Source: Flammeovirgaceae bacterium UBA5008 (GTDB lineage Bacteria > Bacteroidota > Bacteroidia > Cytophagales > Cyclobacteriaceae). From it: a stretch of DNA of 18,586 nucleotides. Positions 1 through 6,022 of the stretch are shown here, one piece after another. Where the stretch lies: the NCBI GenBank assembly GCA_002398365.1, contig DGYK01000047.1:43550-62135 (forward strand). The letters are read 5' to 3'. Position numbers and translations under genes: made by a program. The number at the start of each line of letters is the position of its first letter. The stretch's first letter is position 1. The notes beneath the pieces are model-generated. The model was given only the letters and a program-made list of their open reading frames with translations. It was not told where the DNA came from and searched no databases.

Positions 1-63
1 CTGATCACCTCTTTGATTGTTGCAATTTTTACACAGAAAAAAAATCCGGAACCATTTTCATAA
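1..63 (+). CDS. C-terminal end of a DUF4199-like membrane protein (partial, 5' end outside window)
   Basis: Frame 1 is open from the first base and ends at TAA 61-63. It encodes 20 residues ending in TQKKNPEPFS. The tail has a hydrophobic stretch (SLIVAIF) followed by a short basic-polar end. This closely resembles the last residues of the next gene (SLIGALFVRKNEPVEF), so the two are probably tandem paralogs of the same small membrane protein family. The gap to the next start codon is 24 bp, which suggests one transcript. The family assignment rests only on this short similarity and the tandem position. Confidence 0.6.
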   Translation: MITSLIVAIFTQKKNPEPFS

Positions 64-87
64 CTATAACCTTAAAAAACAAATTTT

Positions 88-639
88 ATGGAAGAATCAA
101 CTACACCTAAACCTTCATTAGTTCAACATGCTGCTAAGTGGGGTGCCATTATTGGCGGAGCTAGCATTATTCTAACTTTATTAATATACATCATAGATTA
201 TACTCTTTTGGCGGATTGGAAAATGCTCATCTTACTATTGGTGTTTCTTGGTTTTGTTATCTATGCAGGTATTAATTACCGCAATCAAAATGGAGGTTAC
301 TTATCGTATGGTAAGGCATTTCAGCATTCATTTATCACTTTCGCAGTATTAGGTATTTTGTCAACTGCATTTACGCTTATTTTATATACAGCTATTGACA
401 CCGAATTGCCTGCTAAGTTGACAGAAGTATCCATTGAGAACGCTCAGAAGATGATGGAAAGATTTGGTATGCCAGAAGATCAAATGGATAAGGCATTAGA
501 AGATGCCAGAGCGCGTTCAGCAGATCAATTCTCAGCAGTTGGTCTTGTAAAGGGTTATGCTTTCGGTTTGATCTTTTACGCTGTTTTGTCACTAATTGGT
601 GCGTTGTTTGTACGCAAAAATGAACCTGTCGAATTTTAA
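88..639 (+). CDS. DUF4199 domain membrane protein
   Basis: The product is 183 residues and resembles the DUF4199 family of Bacteroidota inner-membrane proteins, whose function is unknown. The sequence suggests four hydrophobic segments: about residues 17-40 (GAIIGGASIILTLLIYII), 44-60 (MLILLLVFLGFVIYAG), 79-102 (FITFAVLGILSTAFTLILY) and 152-173 (YAFGLIFYAVLSLIGALFV). Between the third and fourth is a charged, methionine-rich loop (MMERFGMPEDQMDKAL). The motif GGYLSYGKAF before the third helix is typical of the family. The stop TAA shares its last A with the ATG of the glycosyltransferase (TAATG), so the two are probably translationally coupled. No Shine-Dalgarno is visible and the start is preceded by an A-rich stretch, as is usual in this phylum. 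Confidence 0.85.
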   Translation: MEESTTPKPSLVQHAAKWGAIIGGASIILTLLIYIIDYTLLADWKMLILLLVFLGFVIYAGINYRNQNGGYLSYGKAFQHSFITFAVLGILSTAFTLILYTAIDTELPAKLTEVSIENAQKMMERFGMPEDQMDKALEDARARSADQFSAVGLVKGYAFGLIFYAVLSLIGALFVRKNEPVEF

Positions 640-1610
640 TGAATATCTCCGTAATCATTCCCGCTAAGGACGAAGAAGAATCGATTCCTGAATTGAGTCA
701 GTGGATTAGCCGTGTGATGAACTCACACGGCTTTTCTTATGAAGTTATTTTTATTGACGATGGCAGTACTGATGGAACTTGGGATGCCATCAAAAAAATC
801 AATCTGGAAAACCCGGCCTTCAAAGGATTTCAGTTCAACCGAAATTTCGGAAAGGCTGCCGCTTTGCACACAGGTTTTAAGGCGGCAAAGGGCGAGGTAG
901 TGATTACCATGGATGCCGATTTACAGGACAGTCCGGACGAAATTCCGGAGTTATATAAGTTAATCAAAGAACAAAAATTTCATTTAGTAAGCGGATGGAA
1001 GAAAAAGCGTCACGATCCGATTTCAAAAACACTTCCCTCCAAATTTTTTAATGCTGTCACCAGCAAAATGTCAGGCATCAAACTCCACGATTTTAACTGC
1101 GGCTTGAAGGCGTACGATATTCGAGTCGTTAAAAATATTTCGATCTATGGCGATATGCACCGCTATATTCCGGTGATAGCTAAGTGGGCCGGTTTTGGAA
1201 AGATAACTGAAAAGGTAGTAGAGCACCGAGAGCGAAAATTTGGCTCAAGCAAATATGGTTGGACACGCCTAATCAGCGGATTTCTGGATTTACTCACGCT
1301 TATGTTTGTGGGTAAATTCTCTAAAAAGCCCATGCACTTTTTTGGTTCGATGGGTATCGTATCGTTCATGCTTGGGTTTATTTTCACCTTGAACCTACTA
1401 TGGCAAAAGATTGACTCTGTTTATATTTCTAAAATTCCGCTAAAGCGAGATGTTTATCAGCAGCCACTTTTTTATCTGGCTTTGGTAGCCGTAGTGATAG
1501 GCGTGCAGTTATTTTTAACCGGTTTTATTGCTGATTTACTTGCTCGGCAGTCCTTATCCCGTAAGGATTATCTGGTCATTGACCGATTGGGTATTGATCC
1601 GGTAGAATAA
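639..1610 (+). CDS. Family 2 glycosyltransferase, polyprenyl-phosphate sugar transferase type (DPM1/GtrB-like)
   Basis: The product is 323 residues with a GT-A fold glycosyltransferase domain at about 1-230. Visible motifs are the nucleotide-sugar site DDGSTDGT (40-47), the metal-binding DAD (92-94) within MDADLQDSPDEIP, and the family signature HRERKFGSSKYG (196-207). Two C-terminal membrane segments follow, about 232-256 and 277-300. This layout is that of enzymes that load a sugar from a nucleotide donor onto a polyprenyl phosphate at the inner face of the cytoplasmic membrane, for later glycan assembly. The sugar and acceptor cannot be read from sequence. It lies directly behind the DUF4199 gene with a one-base overlap, so the membrane protein may be a partner; that is inference from order only. 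Confidence 0.9.
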   Translation: MNISVIIPAKDEEESIPELSQWISRVMNSHGFSYEVIFIDDGSTDGTWDAIKKINLENPAFKGFQFNRNFGKAAALHTGFKAAKGEVVITMDADLQDSPDEIPELYKLIKEQKFHLVSGWKKKRHDPISKTLPSKFFNAVTSKMSGIKLHDFNCGLKAYDIRVVKNISIYGDMHRYIPVIAKWAGFGKITEKVVEHRERKFGSSKYGWTRLISGFLDLLTLMFVGKFSKKPMHFFGSMGIVSFMLGFIFTLNLLWQKIDSVYISKIPLKRDVYQQPLFYLALVAVVIGVQLFLTGFIADLLARQSLSRKDYLVIDRLGIDPVE

Positions 1611-1620
1611 GAGTTATTAT

Positions 1621-1636
1621 TTACAATCGATTGTAA
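1621..1636. promoter_or_regulatory. Perfect 16-bp palindrome, candidate operator
   Basis: TTACAATCGATTGTAA equals its own reverse complement. It lies 10 bp after the glycosyltransferase stop and about 120 bp before the receptor start. It has no T-tract and no loop, so it is not a terminator. A dimeric DNA-binding protein site is the natural reading, possibly controlling the receptor/DUF4249 pair, but no cognate regulator is in the window. Confidence 0.35.
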
Positions 1637-1756
1637 TCCTACGGTATCCTATTTATTGATTTAGGTCAATACTCTGTTTATTTTTTTACTGTTATTTCGC
1701 AGCCAGGTTGTAACAATTTTGGCCTTTTTACGCTTTATAGATGTCTTTAAAAGTTT

Positions 1757-4144
1757 ATGAGAAAATTATACATCGTATTAATTCTGTTTTTTGCAGTCGG
1801 AGTGGCAGGAGCGCAGCAATCAAGCGGCAAATTCACGATCAGTGGTTATATCAAAGATGCTTCCAATGGCGAGGCACTAATCGGAGCAACCGTCTATGTG
1901 ACGGAGACTCAAACCGGAGGTATTACCAACGAGTATGGCTTTTATTCTATTACACTGCCGGCAGCGAATTACAATCTTAACTACAGCTATCTAGGGTATC
2001 AAGCGGTGGCTAAAAACATAGGTTTAGATAAAAACACACGGATTGATATTGAACTGACACCGGAGGCCGCACAACTTCAAGAGGTGGTAGTACAAGCTGA
2101 GGCTGAACAAGCCAATGTGCAAAACATGGAGATGAGTACCAATAAACTAGAGATTAAAACCATCCAGAAGATACCTGCATTTTTAGGTGAGGTGGATATC
2201 ATTAAAAGTTTGCAGTTGTTGCCGGGCGTAAGCACAGTAGGAGAGGGCGCCAGTGGATTTAACGTGCGAGGTGGAAGTGTAGGCCAGAATTTGATTTTAT
2301 TAGATGAAGCACCTGTATATAATTCTTCGCACTTGCTTGGTTTCTTTTCTGTTTTCAATCCGGATGCGGTGAAAGATGTAAAACTTTATAAAGGTGGAAT
2401 ACCGGCTCGCTATGGCGGAAGGCTTTCGTCTTTGCTGGATGTTCGAATGAAAGAAGGAAACAGTAAAAAGACCGAAGTTACCGGAGGTATAGGCACAATC
2501 TTTAGTCGGATAGCTGTCGAAGCGCCAATTGTAAAAGATAAGTCTTCTTTTATTATTGCCGCCCGCAGATCCTACATCGATATTCTTGCACGTCCGTTTG
2601 TAAAATTACTCCAAGACGGAGGAGCTCTGAATTTTTATGACATCACATTAAAAGCGAATTATAATATTAATCAGCAAAATCGAATTTATTTGTCTGGGTA
2701 TTTCGGTAGAGATAATTTTAAGTTCGACAAGAATCAAGGATTTAGTTGGGGAAATTCCACAGGTACCTTGCGATGGAATCATATATTTAACGACCGGTTA
2801 TTTTCAAACTTTACAGGTGTTTTCAGTAACTACGATTACAGTTTGCAGTTTGGAAGAGACGAAAGAGATTCGTTCAAGTGGAATTCAGTCATTTCTAATT
2901 ACATGTTCAAGCCTTCATTCACTTATTTTATTAATGGAAATAACGAATTGAATTTTGGAGCAGAGTCTATTTATTATGTTTTCGAACCAGCCAACGCGGT
3001 AGGGGTGAGCAATGGCTTGCCTACGGATGTGAGTATTTCAAAAAAGTATAATTTGGAAAACGCTCTATATCTCAGCAATTCACAAAAAATAACAAAGTCA
3101 TTCTCCATTGATTATGGACTTCGGTTTTCGATGTTTCATTATTTTGGTCCAGATTCTACTTACACCTACAAAACGGTTAAGCTTGGCGAACGCAAAGAGG
3201 TGGCCGAGCGTAGATACAATCAAAGTGGTGATGTAATTGCATCATACAATAATCTGGAGCCTCGCATTTCATTTAAGATCCAAACTTCTGATAATACCTC
3301 CATCAAAGGAAGTTACAACCGGATGGTGCAGTATCTGCATTTGATTTCTAATACAACTGCTTCAAATCCTTTGGATGTATGGAATCCCAGCACTAACAAT
3401 GTTAAACCACAGATCAGCGATCAATATACGCTCGGCTATTTTCGAGATATCGGTAAGGATAAAAAGTATGAATTATCAGTTGAAGCGTACTATCGAAAAA
3501 ACCAAAATCAGGTAGACTATATTAATGGAGCAGATTTGTTATTGAATCGCTATCTGGAAGGTGATTTGTTATCAGGGGAAGGAAGAGCGTACGGTATTGA
3601 GGGATATTTGCAAAAGAAAGTGGGCCGGCTAACCGGTTGGGTGAGTTATACTTTGGCTCGCACAGAAATGAAAGTAGATGGCATCAATCGAGGTGAGTGG
3701 TACCCAACGCGATTTAATCAGACACACAATTTTAAAGTGGCAGGTTTTTATGAGATCAATAAGCGCTGGTCATTCTCTGCTGACTTTGTTTATGTTTCAG
3801 GTACGCCCGCAACGTTTCCTACTTCGCGGGCAGTGGTTCAAGGAGTAGTTCTGCCGTACAATGCCAACGATTCACGTGGTAATGTGAACTTGCCTGATTA
3901 TCATAGACTGGATATCTCTTTCCGCTTGGAAGGCAAGAAAGAAAAACGAGGAGGTGTGCGTAAGAACAGCGATTATTGGGTGTTTGGTATATACAACGTA
4001 TACGCACGACAAAATCCTTTCTCAATTTATTTTTCGCAAACCGATCAGCGAGTTCCGGCTGGCCAACCCATTAGCTCACAAGCTACTCAACTGGCAATTA
4101 TCGGAACACTGGTTCCTTCGGTTTCTTATAACTTTAAATTTTGA
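1757..4144 (+). CDS. TonB-dependent outer-membrane receptor with carboxypeptidase-regulatory-like N-domain
   Basis: The product is 795 residues. A signal peptide covers residues 1-19 (cleavage likely AGA|QQ). A CarboxypepD_reg-like beta-sandwich spans about 26-101 (GYIKDASNGEALIGATVYV...). A TonB-box-like EVVV follows, then the plug domain at about 125-235, with the hallmark GFNVRGGSVGQNLILLDEAPVY (split: GFNVRGG, LILLDEAPVY) and GGIPARYGGRLSS. The rest is a 22-strand-type barrel ending in the aromatic SYNFKF. It imports an unknown ligand across the outer membrane using TonB/ExbBD energy. The barrel is shorter than in typical SusC proteins (about 1000 residues), and the partner is DUF4249 rather than SusD, so a glycan substrate should not be assumed. 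The DUF4249 gene begins within a few bases of the stop, indicating one operon. Confidence 0.92.
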   Translation: MRKLYIVLILFFAVGVAGAQQSSGKFTISGYIKDASNGEALIGATVYVTETQTGGITNEYGFYSITLPAANYNLNYSYLGYQAVAKNIGLDKNTRIDIELTPEAAQLQEVVVQAEAEQANVQNMEMSTNKLEIKTIQKIPAFLGEVDIIKSLQLLPGVSTVGEGASGFNVRGGSVGQNLILLDEAPVYNSSHLLGFFSVFNPDAVKDVKLYKGGIPARYGGRLSSLLDVRMKEGNSKKTEVTGGIGTIFSRIAVEAPIVKDKSSFIIAARRSYIDILARPFVKLLQDGGALNFYDITLKANYNINQQNRIYLSGYFGRDNFKFDKNQGFSWGNSTGTLRWNHIFNDRLFSNFTGVFSNYDYSLQFGRDERDSFKWNSVISNYMFKPSFTYFINGNNELNFGAESIYYVFEPANAVGVSNGLPTDVSISKKYNLENALYLSNSQKITKSFSIDYGLRFSMFHYFGPDSTYTYKTVKLGERKEVAERRYNQSGDVIASYNNLEPRISFKIQTSDNTSIKGSYNRMVQYLHLISNTTASNPLDVWNPSTNNVKPQISDQYTLGYFRDIGKDKKYELSVEAYYRKNQNQVDYINGADLLLNRYLEGDLLSGEGRAYGIEGYLQKKVGRLTGWVSYTLARTEMKVDGINRGEWYPTRFNQTHNFKVAGFYEINKRWSFSADFVYVSGTPATFPTSRAVVQGVVLPYNANDSRGNVNLPDYHRLDISFRLEGKKEKRGGVRKNSDYWVFGIYNVYARQNPFSIYFSQTDQRVPAGQPISSQATQLAIIGTLVPSVSYNFKF

Positions 4145-4149
4145 TTGCT

Positions 4150-5145
4150 ATGTATTTAGTTAACAGAACCTATATGTCATTACAACACGTAAGATCATCA
4201 TTCATCGGTTTAATTTTAGGAGGCATTGCATTAGCCGGATGTGAAACCACAATTAATCCGGAGCTTCAAAATGCGGAGCCTATCTTGGTAGTAGATGCGT
4301 GGATTAACAATAAACCCGGTAATCAACAAATTGTGTTGACTAAAACTCAAAATTATTTTGACAGTTCAACACCACCGGCCGTGAGTGGCGCGGTGGTGAC
4401 AGTAACGGACAATAACGGAACGGTTTTCACTTTCAATGAAGATGCCAATGCACCCGGCAAGTACGTGTGGAAGCCAGTTGCCAACGAAACATTTGGAACG
4501 ATTGGAAATACCTACCAACTATCTATTCAAGCGGAGGGGCAAACCTATAAAGCTACTTCTAAGATGAATAACACGACTGTAGTGGATAGTATTATCCTGA
4601 AGAAGAATGAACCGACACAAATCAATCCGGATTTTTATCGCGCTCAATTTTATGCAAAGGATTTGGTTGGTTTTGGAGATACCTATTGGATTCGGGCTTA
4701 TAAAAATGGAGTGCTATTAAATAAGCCATCGGATATCAATGTTGCTTATGATGCCGGATTTTCTGGTGGTGGTGCGTTTTCAAGTAGAGTTGAGAAAAAG
4801 CCAAATGGACAGGATACTACGATTTTACTGGACTTTATTCCACCCATCCGTGGACGAATCAACCCGAACGATACGGATGCTAACGATAATGCTGTGAGTC
4901 CATATATACCTGGTGATTCTGTGTATGTAGAAATTCATGCTATTACACCCGAGGCTTTCACCTATTTGCAGCAGGTGAGTATTCAAACGAACAGACCAGG
5001 TGGCTTTAGTGAATTGTTTGCCAGACCAATTGCGAATGTGCCAACCAATATTGAAAACGTAGACCCCAAAGGAAAATCAGCTATAGGCTTTTTCAATGTA
5101 GGAGCAGTTTCCGGGAAAGGCCAGAAATTACAGGTGAAGAATTAA
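4150..5145 (+). CDS. DUF4249 domain lipoprotein, partner of the TonB-dependent receptor
   Basis: The product is 331 residues from ATG 4150. A lipobox (IALAGC) follows a hydrophobic segment, so it is exported and lipid-anchored, probably on the outer membrane. The following region (NPELQNAEPILVVDAWINNKPGNQQIVLTKT, in two parts: PILVVDAWI and QQIVLTKTQNYF) and the FNVGAVSG-type tail (IGFFNVGAVSGKGQ) are typical of DUF4249. This family sits next to TonB-dependent receptors throughout Bacteroidota and has no established activity; a substrate-capturing role like SusD is inference. Starts at TTG 4141, ATG 4150 and ATG 4174 are all in frame. ATG 4174 would give the most normal lipoprotein signal length (22 residues before Cys), so the real start may be there. 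Confidence 0.88.
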   Translation: MYLVNRTYMSLQHVRSSFIGLILGGIALAGCETTINPELQNAEPILVVDAWINNKPGNQQIVLTKTQNYFDSSTPPAVSGAVVTVTDNNGTVFTFNEDANAPGKYVWKPVANETFGTIGNTYQLSIQAEGQTYKATSKMNNTTVVDSIILKKNEPTQINPDFYRAQFYAKDLVGFGDTYWIRAYKNGVLLNKPSDINVAYDAGFSGGGAFSSRVEKKPNGQDTTILLDFIPPIRGRINPNDTDANDNAVSPYIPGDSVYVEIHAITPEAFTYLQQVSIQTNRPGGFSELFARPIANVPTNIENVDPKGKSAIGFFNVGAVSGKGQKLQVKN

Positions 5146-5185
5146 GACTGTTTTAAGTTCGAAAACAACTGAACTTTTTTTGCTG

Positions 5186-5193
5186 TACCTTTG
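5186..5193 (+). promoter_or_regulatory. Bacteroidota -7 promoter element (TACCTTTG)
   Basis: TACCTTTG matches the primary-sigma consensus TAnnTTTG exactly. A clear -33 TTTG is not obvious at the expected distance; GTTCG near 5157-5161 is the nearest. It lies 40 bp after the DUF4249 stop, with no protein gene downstream before ssrA. Transcription would start near 5200 and run into the structured stretch at 5255-5334 and possibly on into ssrA. Confidence 0.45.
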
Positions 5194-5199
5194 TGTAGA

Positions 5200-5340
5200 A
5201 GTTGAATTTAGTTCTTTGAATTTTGTTGTGAGCACCGCCTTTTGTGTCTGCTATGCGGCAGGGATAGAAGTGAAAAGCCCGCAGTGGTGCTGATAAGCGC
5301 CACGAGGACTTGTAACGGATAGCCCGGCTGCCGCCCAAAA
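5200..5340 (+). ncRNA. Candidate structured non-coding RNA upstream of tmRNA
   Basis: No convincing protein is encoded here, but the sequence folds well. The outer helix GCGGCAG (5255-5261) with CTGCCGC (5328-5334) is a perfect 7 bp. A middle helix pairs AAGT (5268-5271) with ACTT (5308-5311). The inner helix GTGGTGC (5284-5290) with GCGCCAC (5297-5303) is 7 bp with one G-U and a TGATAA loop. The internal loops carry GGATAG on both strands (5262-5267 and 5317-5322) and AGCCCG on both strands (5276-5281 and 5321-5326), giving a purine-rich, repeated look typical of conserved RNA motifs. A TAnnTTTG box lies upstream. It may belong to a known Bacteroidota RNA family (Flavo-1-type or 6S-like come to mind), but I cannot confirm a name. 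The ends are estimates and no terminator follows. Confidence 0.5.
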
Positions 5341-5384
5341 AAATCTGGAACTGGTTTAGTTCTCCAAAAGTTAAGATTGGAAAA

Positions 5385-5474
5385 CCGTCCTTCAATAAAG
5401 CTTGGAGTAGATGATCCTCCTTCGCTGAAGCTACGAGTTGATGATCCTCCTTCGCTGAAGCTACGGAGGATGAA
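5385..5474 (+). repeat. Three 30-bp tandem repeats containing an imperfect palindrome
   Basis: The units are 5385-5414, 5415-5444 and 5445-5474. Units 2 and 3 are identical over their first 21 bases. Unit 1 matches unit 2 at 22 of 30 positions, so it is an older copy. The last unit contains a hairpin with outer arms TCCTCC (5445-5450) and GGAGGA (5465-5470) and an inner GCT/AGC. The array ends two bases before the first base of mature tmRNA. The same palindrome core, in reverse complement, recurs in the hairpins behind tmRNA. The antisense strand reads as a serine/glycine-rich repeat peptide, which I do not regard as a gene. Confidence 0.8.
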
Positions 5475-5476
5475 TA

Positions 5477-5866
5477 GGGGCTGACCGGTATTGACAGGAT
5501 GCGTGAGGGTGTGAGTAAGCATGCAGGCTCATGGGATGAGAGCCTTGAAAGATAGTCCTACCATTTACGTGGCGAAAATACTTACGCCATGGCTGCTTAA
5601 TCTGACGTATCGTTAGATTTGCTTGTCTCGCTTAAGAAGTGAGAGGCCATCATCGCCCATACCTCTGTTCTGCGGGTGTGGATCAGCGGTGTCGACAGCT
5701 TGAACTGGGCCGCTTCGTTGTTGCGCGAGGTTGTCGAGAAAACAGTAACTAAGAAGTAGTTTAGGCTGTTGCCTGCCTTGCTGCTTCCGACAATTAAAGT
5801 CAACTAAGCATGTAGAAGGTACACATTCATCTTCTCTGGACCAGGGTTCGATTCCCTGCAGCTCCA
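5477..5866 (+). ncRNA. ssrA: Transfer-messenger RNA (tmRNA)
   Basis: The molecule is about 390 nt. The acceptor stem pairs GGGGCTG (5477-5483) with CAGCTCC (5859-5865), with discriminator A5866. The start GGGGCTGACCGGTATTGACA is highly typical of tmRNA. The T-arm has stem CAGGG (5842-5846) and CCCTG (5854-5858) around the loop TTCGATT. CCA is not encoded (CTT follows), so it would be added enzymatically. The internal tag reading frame runs 5571-5600. Together with SmpB, the RNA rescues ribosomes stalled on mRNAs without a stop and marks the product for proteolysis. No good -7 box is directly upstream (TAAGATTG at 5372-5379 is one mismatch off), so it may be processed from a longer transcript starting near 5200. 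Three T-tract hairpins follow. Confidence 0.97.
5571..5600 (+). other. ssrA: tmRNA-encoded proteolysis tag, GENTYAMAA
   Basis: GGC GAA AAT ACT TAC GCC ATG GCT GCT TAA reads G-E-N-T-Y-A-M-A-A-stop. The resume codon is probably GGC at 5571, with the stalled ribosome's alanine added before it. The YAMAA end, in place of the common YALAA, resembles the Cytophaga-type tag (GEESYAMAA as I remember it) and supports the Cytophagales placement. The terminal AA is the determinant read by ClpXP-type proteases. Confidence 0.9.
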
Positions 5867-5869
5867 CTT

Positions 5870-5905
5870 GCCCTCCGAAGCTTTAGCGTAGGAGGGCTTT
5901 TTTTT
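5870..5905 (+). terminator. Intrinsic terminator of tmRNA
   Basis: GCCCTCC (5870-5876) pairs perfectly with GGAGGGC (5891-5897). An inner AGCT..AGC helix sits in the loop, and eight T follow (5898-5905). It starts three bases after the mature 3' end of tmRNA. It is the first of three tandem hairpins and is closely related in sequence to the repeats upstream of ssrA. Confidence 0.88.
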
Positions 5906-5922
5906 GTTTTTACTCTATCTCT

Positions 5923-5954
5923 ACCGAAGCTTTAGCTGCGGTCGGCTTTTTTTT
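5923..5954 (+). terminator. Second tandem hairpin with T-tract
   Basis: ACCG (5923-5926) pairs with CGGT (5939-5942) and AGC (5928-5930) with GCT (5935-5937) around TTTA, with one A-G mismatch. Four bases (CGGC) then eight T (5947-5954) follow. The loop core GAAGCTTTAGC is identical to the first terminator while the outer arms differ but still pair. The T-tracts of the two copies are 49 bp apart. It may act as a back-up terminator. Confidence 0.6.
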
Positions 5955-5969
5955 GTTTTAACTCCATTT

Positions 5970-5999
5970 CTTCCAACGATTTAGCGAAGGAGGTTTTTT
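5970..5999 (+). terminator. Third, decayed copy of the tandem hairpin
   Basis: CTTCC (5970-5974) pairs with GGAGG (5989-5993) using one wobble, followed by six T (5994-5999). The inner helix is largely lost. The spacer before it (TAACTCCATTTCT) matches the spacer before the second copy (TACTCTATCTCT), showing that the whole unit of about 49 bp was duplicated. Terminator activity is doubtful. Confidence 0.4.
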
Positions 6000-6022
6000 A
6001 CTTCAAGCGTGAAAGTTATCTT

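Noticed and set aside
1757..5145. SusCD-type polysaccharide utilisation locus
   Set aside because: The receptor is shorter than SusC, the lipoprotein is DUF4249 rather than SusD, and no glycoside hydrolases are nearby.
5385..5474. CRISPR-like array
   Set aside because: Units are directly adjacent without spacers, there are only three, and there are no cas genes.
5153..5522. Open frames on the - strand across the RNA candidate and the 30-bp repeats (SFSEGGSST repeats)
   Set aside because: The peptide repeat is a by-product of a palindromic DNA repeat. There is no start context, signal or family pattern, and the DNA folds as RNA instead.
5820..5866. A tRNA gene ending in GGTTCGATTCC
   Set aside because: The T-arm and acceptor 3' strand belong to tmRNA. 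No anticodon arm is present and the 5' acceptor half lies 380 bases upstream.
5613..5867. Open frames antisense to tmRNA (84 and 68 codons; the first begins MELQGIEPWSR)
   Set aside because: They lie wholly on the reverse strand of ssrA and are the well-known false genes produced by its conserved 3' end.
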